This document shows positions 6,318 through 10,528 of a stretch of DNA of 10,528 nucleotides, in pieces. Position 1 is the first letter of the stretch. The number at the start of each line of letters is the position of its first letter. This stretch comes from an uncultured Lysobacteraceae bacterium (GTDB lineage: Bacteria; Pseudomonadota; Gammaproteobacteria; Xanthomonadales; Rhodanobacteraceae), in the NCBI GenBank assembly GCA_946480705.1, contig CAMLLF010000072.1, positions 1 through 10,528 of the forward strand. The letters are read 5' to 3'. The notes below the pieces were generated by a model. It saw only the letters and a program-made list of their open reading frames with translations. It ran no database searches and had not been told where the DNA came from. The position numbers were made by a program, and so were the translations under genes.

Positions 6318-8162
6318 CTATTCCTTGTGGCGCATGACCGCACCGACGGCCGGCGCGAGTTCGACCATCCAGGCCGAATGTGTGGCGGGCGGGATTCCCG
6401 GGGTCAGGTCGGTCGTTTCGCTGTCGTCGCTGGTCACGTCGAACGTGAAGTCGCGATCGGCGTTCACGTCGCGCCAGAACTTGAGGATCCGGCGCTCGTC
6501 GCCGAGGTCGTAGAGACCGACCTGCGCGCCCTGCTGGAAATGCACGTAGCGTCGCGGCGCGGGATCCTGCAGGGCCGAACCGACCCAGGTGCTCGGCGCG
6601 TCCATGCCGAGTTCCCGGAGTATCGTCGGCGCAAAATCGACCTGCGAAGCCAGCCGCACCGGCACCAGCGGCCGCTCGGGCTCGTAGCCGAACGAGAACA
6701 TCAGGAACGGAATACGCAGCACGTTCTCGTAGACCGACTTGGCGTGCATGAATTCCTGGTGCTCGCCGAGCATGTCCGCGTGGTCGGCCGCGAGGATGAC
6801 GACCGCATTGTCGAGATAGCCCTTCTCGCGCAGGACGCCAAGCGTCTCGACGAAGATGGCGTCCATCTGCAGCACGCCGTTGTCGTAGTAGTTCGTCGTC
6901 GCCGGCGTCGGCGGTCCGCTGCGGCCGACGGGCTTCGCGTACGACTCGGCCGGCAGATAGCGGACGTTCTCCTCGTGGCGACGTCCGAGCGCGTGCGAGG
7001 ACATCAGATGGAACCAGACCATGAGCGGCTGGCCGTCATACTTCGGCAGCTTCGATACGCGGTCGACGACGAGCTTGTCGTCGTTCATGTAGAAGCCCTT
7101 GGCCATCGACCCGTCGAAATACGAATCGAACGCGCCGTAGGCCTCGCGCACGCCGTAGAAATTGGTGTGATCGCCGCCGAGGATCATCTCGACGCGGTAG
7201 CCGTTGCGCTTGAGCACGTCGGCCAGCGTGAACGGCCGGTTTGAAAACTGGTGCGTGTATTTCGACAACAGGCTCGCGAGCACGCCGCAGGTCGACTCGG
7301 CGCAGGCTGCGGTGACGCGGTCGAGCTGCTGCGTGCGGACGGTCTTCATCAGTGCGGCGATGCGCGGCGTCGTGTCGCGCTCATAGCCGTAGACGCCCAT
7401 ATGGTCGGGCCGCAGCGCGTCGGCCAGAAAGATGAACACGTTGCGCCGGTTGGCGTCGGCCACGGGCTTGTAGGCGCGCCGGACCTCGTCCTCGATGCGG
7501 TCGAGCGCGCCGGCGCCGTCGGTCGTATGCGCCTGAAGGCTGCGCGCGGCCTGCTCCGGGAAGATCGTGAGGCTCAGCGGTTCGCCTTCGGTCGCATAGG
7601 ACACGTCGGCAAACGCGATCACGCGAATCGCCGTGTAGGCGGCGCCGCAGAGCACGAGTGCGCCGAACATGTGACGCGAGAGCCGTCGCGACGCCATCGC
7701 GACACCGTCGATGCGCGGCTGCAGCAGCCACAGCGTGCCGAGCACGACGAGCACGACGGCCGCCGTCAGCGTCGCCGCGAGTCCGATGGAGATGTCGAGC
7801 ACGCTGAGCAGGCCCGTCACCTGGCGCGAATAGGTCCAGACGAGCTGCCAGGACGTGACGCGGCCCCACGACAGCAGGCCGGTCGCGACGACGGCGTAAT
7901 AGGCGAGCAGCAGGAACAGCGCGAGCGCGAGCAGCGTGGCGCAGATCAGCCGTGCGGCGCGGCCGAGACGGGCCGCCACGAGCCGCAGCGTTGCGAATGC
8001 GACCCAGAATGCCGACAGCACGATGAAGTGCGGCGCGATCGACGACCAGGGCTGGGAAAAACGGGAGATGTAGAAATAGAGAAACGCGGCTGCGATCAGC
8101 GCGAAGAACACGAGCTCGGCGGCGATGCGTTTCGCCGGCGCACCCCAGCCCGACTCAGACAT
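6318..8162 (-). CDS. Membrane-anchored alkaline-phosphatase-superfamily (sulfatase / EptA-like) enzyme, putative phospho-form transferase
   Basis: A 614-residue protein with five hydrophobic segments (about 12-33, 43-63, 70-96, 117-147, 165-187) and then a large soluble domain predicted to be periplasmic. The soluble domain has sulfatase-superfamily (PF00884-type) landmarks: NVFIFLADALRPDHMGVYGY (241-260) with metal ligand D248, RDTTPRIAAL (262-271), DHADMLGEH (460-468) with D460/H461, H473, and SQVDFAPTILRELGM (506-520). The Cys/Ser-x-Pro-x-Arg signature of true sulfatases is absent. The nucleophile region instead reads CAESTCGVLASLLS (287-300), with T291 the best candidate (S290 and C292 also possible). 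Five TMs plus this fold and a Thr nucleophile is the architecture of EptA/PptA/LtaS phospho-group transferases, so transfer of phosphoethanolamine, phosphocholine or phosphoglycerol is more likely than sulfate ester cleavage; the substrate is unknown. The ATG at 8162 overlaps the upstream methyltransferase stop by 8 nt (ATGTCTGA), implying coupling. It lies between the pilin genes and pilB. Confidence 0.8.
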   Translation of the reverse strand: MSESGWGAPAKRIAAELVFFALIAAAFLYFYISRFSQPWSSIAPHFIVLSAFWVAFATLRLVAARLGRAARLICATLLALALFLLLAYYAVVATGLLSWGRVTSWQLVWTYSRQVTGLLSVLDISIGLAATLTAAVVLVVLGTLWLLQPRIDGVAMASRRLSRHMFGALVLCGAAYTAIRVIAFADVSYATEGEPLSLTIFPEQAARSLQAHTTDGAGALDRIEDEVRRAYKPVADANRRNVFIFLADALRPDHMGVYGYERDTTPRIAALMKTVRTQQLDRVTAACAESTCGVLASLLSKYTHQFSNRPFTLADVLKRNGYRVEMILGGDHTNFYGVREAYGAFDSYFDGSMAKGFYMNDDKLVVDRVSKLPKYDGQPLMVWFHLMSSHALGRRHEENVRYLPAESYAKPVGRSGPPTPATTNYYDNGVLQMDAIFVETLGVLREKGYLDNAVVILAADHADMLGEHQEFMHAKSVYENVLRIPFLMFSFGYEPERPLVPVRLASQVDFAPTILRELGMDAPSTWVGSALQDPAPRRYVHFQQGAQVGLYDLGDERRILKFWRDVNADRDFTFDVTSDDSETTDLTPGIPPATHSAWMVELAPAVGAVMRHKE

Positions 8163-8868
8163 TTTCGATGACGACCAGCCGCGACAGACCGAACGGATTG
8201 GCCGATTCGACCGACAGGATCTTCCAGTCGTGCCGGGCGACGTGTTCCTCGAAATGGAAATCGGAACGGAAGCCGACCTTGCTCGACAGCGGCTGTGCGG
8301 CGCGTTCGAGCAGCCACCAGAAGCGGCTGCCACTGAAATGATTGAGGATCACGATGTTGCCGCCGGGCCGGCAGACGCGGCGCAGCTCGCGCACGAGCCG
8401 CGCGGGTTCGGGCGTCGCCGACAGGACGTAGGGCACGGTGACGCAGTCGAAGCTCGCGTCGGGAAACGGCGTGGATTCGCCGTCCATGATGCGCAGGTCG
8501 ACATCCGTCAGGCCGAGCCTGGTCGCCCGGCGGCGGGCGCGCGCGAGCATGGGCTCGGACAGGTCGATGCCGACGATGGAACTCGTCGCCGGATAGCAGT
8601 TCAGCGTCAGGCCGGTGCCGACGCCGACTTCGAGCACGCGCTGCGGCGCCAGCGTGCGCAGCGCGGCCGCCATGCGGCGGCGGCCGTGCGCGTAGACGGC
8701 GCCGAACAACTGATCGTAGATAGGCGCATACCAAGCGTAGGTGCGCTTGATCTGCTCCTGCGTCAGCGTGTCGGATTCCGCCCGTGCATGAATGCCCGGA
8801 AGCGGCGACAGCGCGACCGTTTCGGCTCCGTCAGTCGACGGAGTCGGCTCGAAGGGGTTGCCCGACAT
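8155..8868 (-). CDS. Class I SAM-dependent methyltransferase, PmtA-like (phosphatidylethanolamine N-methyltransferase type)
   Basis: A soluble 237-residue SAM methyltransferase from the ATG at 8868. Motifs in order are YDQLFGAVYAHGRR (51-64), SAM motif I VLEVGVGTGL (78-87), GIDLSEPML (100-108), the acidic MDGESTPFPDASFD (128-141) and RPGGNIVILNHF (167-178). This series, particularly LEVGVGTG, PDASFD and the closing NHF, is typical of Rhodobacter-type PmtA enzymes, which methylate phosphatidylethanolamine. Ubiquinone/menaquinone methyltransferases (UbiE) and Erg6-like enzymes are the main alternatives, so the substrate is not certain. The start is ambiguous: ATG 8898 and GTG 8934 are also in frame, none has a good Shine-Dalgarno, and the two upstream ones lie inside a long stem-loop, which is why 8868 was chosen. 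It follows pilin 1 on the same strand and overlaps the phosphotransferase-like gene by 8 nt. Confidence 0.8.
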   Translation of the reverse strand: MSGNPFEPTPSTDGAETVALSPLPGIHARAESDTLTQEQIKRTYAWYAPIYDQLFGAVYAHGRRRMAAALRTLAPQRVLEVGVGTGLTLNCYPATSSIVGIDLSEPMLARARRRATRLGLTDVDLRIMDGESTPFPDASFDCVTVPYVLSATPEPARLVRELRRVCRPGGNIVILNHFSGSRFWWLLERAAQPLSSKVGFRSDFHFEEHVARHDWKILSVESANPFGLSRLVVIENV

Positions 8869-8886
8869 GAGTGTGAGGTTCGGCCT

Positions 8887-8937
8887 GCGGTGCGGCATCG
8901 TGCCCAACTCGTCCGGGCAAGACAAGCGCCGCACCGC
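8887..8937 (-). promoter_or_regulatory. Long two-part stem-loop between pilin 1 and the methyltransferase gene
   Basis: A perfect 10-bp outer stem (GCGGTGCGGC at 8937-8928 in the transcript, pairing with GCCGCACCGC at 8896-8887) encloses an inner 5-bp stem TGCCC/GGGCA (8919-8915 with 8905-8901). It starts about 10 nt after the pilin 1 stop. There is no U-tract after it, so it is not a classical terminator. It may be a partial terminator or an mRNA 3'-end stabiliser and processing point letting pilin be made in excess over the two enzymes downstream. Confidence 0.55.
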
Positions 8938-8946
8938 GGGTTCTTG

Positions 8947-9417
8947 TCAGTTTGAACCGGTACGGCAGATCGTGGTCAGGAACTTCTGCGGCACCGTGCC
9001 GGAGCAGGTCCAGTTGACGCTGCCGGCCGTCGTCGTGAACGTCGGCGTCAGCACGAGGGTCAGTCCGTCGATCAGCGAGTTCGCGCGCTGCGGCGCCGCA
9101 CTCGAATAGGTGCAGGTGATCACGCCGGCATTGACCGTTACGGCGTTGATGTACTTGCCGACGATCGTGTTCGCGGCCGGAAGTCCCGCGGCGGCGTTGT
9201 CGGCCGGAAATACGCCGGTGTTCGCGAGTGCCTCGCTGACCGCGGTCTTGGCGCCGCTGCCGAGCACGGTGCATTCGTCGACCTGCGTGCGGACGACATA
9301 GTCGTGGTAGGACGGCAGCGCGATCGCTGCAAGGATCGCGATGATCGCAACGACGATCATCAACTCGATCAGCGTGAAACCGGTGTTTCGGCGTGGTGAC
9401 GCGTGCAAGCTGTTCAT
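8947..9417 (-). CDS. pilA: Type IV major pilin (pilin 1)
   Basis: A type IVa prepilin of 156 residues. The leader is 13 residues (basic, SPRRNTG) and PilD should cut between G13 and F14. The mature N-terminus [22 protein letters not shown] has Glu at mature position 5 and the long hydrophobic helix that packs the pilus core. Four cysteines are visible (C49, C102, C138, C151); C138-C151 should close the C-terminal D-loop. The protein ends CRTGSN. The ATG at 9417 was chosen over the upstream in-frame ATG at 9540 because it places a normal leader before the GFTLIE site. GGGGA at 9430-9426 is 8 nt upstream, and the sigma-54 promoter at 9471-9456 lies inside the longer frame. Its global similarity to pilin 2 (shared TGIx[23 protein letters not shown]) shows they are paralogues. 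It is the pilin nearest the downstream methyltransferase/phosphotransferase pair. Confidence 0.93.
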   Translation of the reverse strand: MNSLHASPRRNTGFTLIELMIVVAIIAILAAIALPSYHDYVVRTQVDECTVLGSGAKTAVSEALANTGVFPADNAAAGLPAANTIVGKYINAVTVNAGVITCTYSSAAPQRANSLIDGLTLVLTPTFTTTAGSVNWTCSGTVPQKFLTTICRTGSN

Positions 9418-9455
9418 CGTCGGATTCCCCAGGGAAGTCTCAAGCGCCGATGAGC

Positions 9456-9471
9456 TGCATAGCGCATGCCA
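9456..9471 (-). promoter_or_regulatory. Sigma-54 (-24/-12) promoter of pilin 1
   Basis: The - strand reads TGGCATGCGCTATGCA: GG at 9470-9469, ten bases, GC at 9458-9457, matching TGGCAC-N5-TTGCA at all but two positions with exact spacing. The predicted start is near 9445, giving a leader of about 28 nt. Pilin genes under RpoN with the PilS/PilR two-component pair are well known in Pseudomonas and Xanthomonas, so the promoter type fits. The site lies just after the pilin 2 terminator. Confidence 0.7.
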
Positions 9472-9497
9472 GGGTACGGCGGCCGGGGGCCAGCGGT

Positions 9498-9531
9498 AGA
9501 AACGAAACGACCGCCGGTAGGCGGTCGTTTC
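9498..9531 (-). terminator. Hairpin terminator of pilin 2
   Basis: A perfect 12-bp stem, GAAACGACCGCC (9531-9520 in transcript order) with GGCGGTCGTTTC (9515-9504), and a 4-nt loop. It ends in U-rich sequence TTTC-G-TTTC rather than a long U-run. It starts about 20 nt after the pilin 2 stop and before the pilin 1 promoter. The stem is largely symmetric, so weak activity on the + strand is possible, but no gene on that strand needs it. Confidence 0.75.
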
Positions 9532-9550
9532 GGGAGTCAAGCTGCGGAGG

Positions 9551-10009
9551 TCAGTTCGTGTTGTCGCGGCAGGCAGTCGGCAAGTATTTCTGATTAATTG
9601 TCGTGCTTGCGCATGTCCAGGTCACGCTGCCGAGCGTCGTCGAAAGCGCCGGCGTCAACGTCAGCGTCTGTGTGTTGATTTTGGCGTTCGCGCGACGCGG
9701 CGCAACAGACGAATATGTGCAGGTGATGACGCCATCAGCGACGGCGACCTGGCTGACGTACTTGCCGGTGATTTCGGTGGCCACGGCGAGTCCCGCGGCA
9801 GCGTTGTTAGTCGGGGCGATGCCGGTGTTCATGAAGGTTTCGGCGACTGCCGTCTTGGCGCCCGAAGCCAGCACACCGCATTCGCTGACTTGCGAACGAA
9901 TCGTGTAGTCCTGGTAGGCCGGCAGCGCGATGGCGGCGAGGATGGCGATGATCGCAACGACGATCATCAGTTCGATCAGCGTGAAGCCTTTTGCATTTGC
10001 CGCTTTCAT
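9551..10009 (-). CDS. pilA: Type IV major pilin (pilin 2)
   Basis: A type IVa prepilin of 152 residues with a short 8-residue leader MKAANAKG, cleavage expected after G8, and the mature start [22 protein letters not shown] with Glu13 as mature Glu5. Cysteines are C44, C97, C133 and C147; C133-C147 should form the D-loop. It ends CRDNTN. The ATG at 10009 is fixed by a strong Shine-Dalgarno AAAGGAA (10022-10016) and by the leader. It differs from pilin 1 mainly in the leader, the alpha-beta loop and the D-loop, and resembles the visible end of pilin 3 more closely ([18 protein letters not shown]). Its own terminator follows, so it is probably monocistronic. Confidence 0.94.
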   Translation of the reverse strand: MKAANAKGFTLIELMIVVAIIAILAAIALPAYQDYTIRSQVSECGVLASGAKTAVAETFMNTGIAPTNNAAAGLAVATEITGKYVSQVAVADGVITCTYSSVAPRRANAKINTQTLTLTPALSTTLGSVTWTCASTTINQKYLPTACRDNTN

Positions 10010-10022
10010 GGAAAGTTCCTTT

Positions 10023-10035
10023 GCGACTGAGTCGC
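10023..10035 (-). other. Small hairpin in the pilin 2 mRNA leader
   Basis: GCGAC-TCA-GTCGC on the - strand, a 5-bp stem ending one base before the Shine-Dalgarno run. If transcription starts near 10032, as the degenerate -24/-12 element would place it, the hairpin would sit at or near the very 5' end of the mRNA, where such structures can slow decay. This is inference. Confidence 0.3.
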
Positions 10036-10043
10036 GTCGACGT

Positions 10044-10058
10044 CGAAGTTCACTGCCC
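10044..10058 (-). promoter_or_regulatory. Degenerate -24/-12 element before pilin 2
   Basis: The - strand reads GGGCAGTGAACTTCG: GGCA at -24 and TT at -12 with correct spacing, but CG instead of the nearly invariant GC. It lies 35 nt before the ATG, close to the 40 nt seen for pilin 1 and pilB. It may be a decayed or weak RpoN site, or chance. A sigma-70 alternative, TTCACG (10230-10225) - 17 nt - TACGAT (10207-10202), is equally unproven. Confidence 0.22.
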
Positions 10059-10362
10059 TTTTGGCTCGTGCCTCAGCGTCCGGGCGTCGCAGTCGGAACT
10101 CCCGCGTCGAATCCCCGTCGGCCAAAGCATGGCGCGTGTTGCGGGGCGCATCCTCCGGTGGCGATTCTTGCATTCGCAACTGTTTGGTTTTACTGGTATT
10201 GATCGTATGGTTGCCTTGCGAATGCGTGAAAAAGATTCACGGTTCCGGCGACAGAACTCGACGAGAAATAGTCTGTTAGTGACAGTGCGGAAGAGTGGAC
10301 TTTCCGCGCGCCGCGGCGGTGTCCGCGCCAATGCAAGCGCTTGATCCGTTTACCGGGCGCAC

Positions 10363-10392
10363 AAAAAAAAGCGACCGCCTTTCGGCGGTCGC
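10363..10392 (-). terminator. Intrinsic terminator of pilin 3
   Basis: A perfect 9-bp GC-rich stem, GCGACCGCC (10392-10384 in transcript order) with GGCGGTCGC (10379-10371), and a GAAA tetraloop. It can be extended by two A-U pairs and is followed directly by eight U residues (10370-10363). It begins about 27 nt after the pilin 3 stop. This is the clearest terminator in the window. Its stem core CGACCGCC is the same as in the pilin 2 terminator. Confidence 0.93.
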
Positions 10393-10418
10393 TTCGGTCT
10401 TCGGTGAAGCGGTTCTGC

Positions 10419-10528
10419 TTAGTTCGTGCCGGTACGGCAGATCGTCGGCAGGTACTTCTGGTCGATCGTGGCACTGGAGCAGGTCCAGGTGACGCTGCCG
10501 AGGGTCGTCGACAGGACCGGGGTCAGGC
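10419..10528 (-). CDS. pilA: Type IV pilin (pilin 3), C-terminal end only
   Basis: Only the last 35 residues are inside the window; the 5' end lies to the right. They align closely with the end of pilin 2: [12 protein letters not shown], then a D-loop ending QKYLPT. The last residues CRTGTN match pilin 1 (CRTGSN). The two D-loop cysteines are present. The stop is TAA at 10421-10419. A strong terminator follows, so it is a separate transcription unit from pilin 2. Assignment as a third tandem pilin is firm for the visible part; the leader and N-terminal helix cannot be checked. Confidence 0.88.
   Translation of the reverse strand, partial: LTPVLSTTLGSVTWTCSSATIDQKYLPTICRTGTN

Larger units (their letters stand above)
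10010..10362. other. Intergenic region between pilin 3 terminator and pilin 2
   Basis: About 350 nt with no credible gene: short open frames here lack Shine-Dalgarno sites and family features. It holds the pilin 2 Shine-Dalgarno, the leader hairpin, the degenerate -24/-12 element and a possible sigma-70 promoter. The part around 10165-10290 is visibly richer in A+T than the genes around it. A perfect -24 half site GGCACG (10071-10066, - strand) lacks any -12 half. TTGCA at 10336-10332 has GG one base too far away to be a sigma-54 site. Confidence 0.6.

Noticed and set aside
8163..8333. Extension of the phosphotransferase-like gene to 8333
   Set aside because: The extra 57 residues are Ser/Arg-rich shadow of the methyltransferase frame. 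The first TM begins right after the ATG at 8162, which forms a normal ATGTCTGA overlap.
9418..9540. Extension of pilin 1 to an ATG at 9540
   Set aside because: It would place 54 residues before the cleavage site and would read through both the pilin 2 terminator hairpin and the sigma-54 promoter. The start at 9417 gives a proper 13-residue leader.
10066..10071. GGCACG, a perfect sigma-54 -24 half site upstream of pilin 2
   Set aside because: The position where the -12 TTGC should be reads AAAA, so there is no complete element.
10332..10348. TTGCA with GG upstream in the pilin 2-pilin 3 spacer
   Set aside because: The GG-to-GC spacing is 11 rather than 10 and the -24 half is poor; it also lies over 300 nt from the pilin 2 start.
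1..10528. CRISPR array, tRNA/rRNA genes, insertion sequences, prophage or toxin-antitoxin genes
   Set aside because: No regularly spaced direct repeats, no cloverleaf or rRNA-like segments, and no transposase, integrase or toxin frames were seen. Apart from the pilin spacer region, composition is uniform.

Overview
The window looks like a chromosomal stretch from a GC-rich gammaproteobacterium, most likely of the Xanthomonadales/Lysobacterales (a Xanthomonas, Lysobacter or Dokdonella relative). The basis is the gene order pilin genes - pilB - pilC - pilD - coaE beside secA and a MutT/ThiE-like fusion, the strong GC bias at third codon positions, and sigma-54-type promoters in front of a pilin gene and pilB. 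Genus and species cannot be decided from the sequence alone.

Layout. On the + strand are the C-terminal end of secA (1-581, open at the left edge) and, 26 nt later, a MutT-type Nudix hydrolase fused to a ThiE/TenI-like domain (608-1588). Everything else is on the - strand. Read in the direction of transcription (right to left): the last codons of a type IV pilin (pilin 3, 10528-10419) with a textbook terminator; a long intergenic region; pilin 2 (10009-9551) with its own hairpin terminator; pilin 1 (9417-8947) behind a good sigma-54 promoter; a long stem-loop; a PmtA-like SAM methyltransferase (8868-8155); an overlapping membrane-anchored alkaline-phosphatase-superfamily (sulfatase/EptA-like) enzyme (8162-6318); then pilB (6111-4384), pilC, pilD and coaE as a tight block ending tail-to-tail with the Nudix gene. 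The pilB block has its own sigma-54-like element.

How the genes work together. PilD removes the leader peptides of the pilins. PilB (extension ATPase) and PilC (inner-membrane platform) assemble them into a type IV pilus. CoaE (last step of CoA synthesis) rides at the end of the operon by translational overlap. The most interesting part is the two-gene cassette between the pilins and pilBCD. A methyltransferase resembling phosphatidylethanolamine N-methyltransferases overlaps by 8 nt a five-TM enzyme with a periplasmic phosphotransferase/sulfatase fold. I infer a possible phospho-form (phosphoethanolamine, methylated phosphoethanolamine or phosphocholine) modification system acting on the pilins or on the envelope. 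This is a hypothesis and is not shown by the sequence.

Regulatory reading. Two sigma-54-type elements (pilin 1 and pilB) would each give a leader of about 28 nt, and pilin 2 has a degenerate version in a similar place. The pilin 2 and pilin 3 terminators share the same stem core, which fits tandem duplication of a pilin-plus-terminator unit. The 51-nt stem-loop after pilin 1 could separate abundant pilin mRNA from the downstream enzyme genes.
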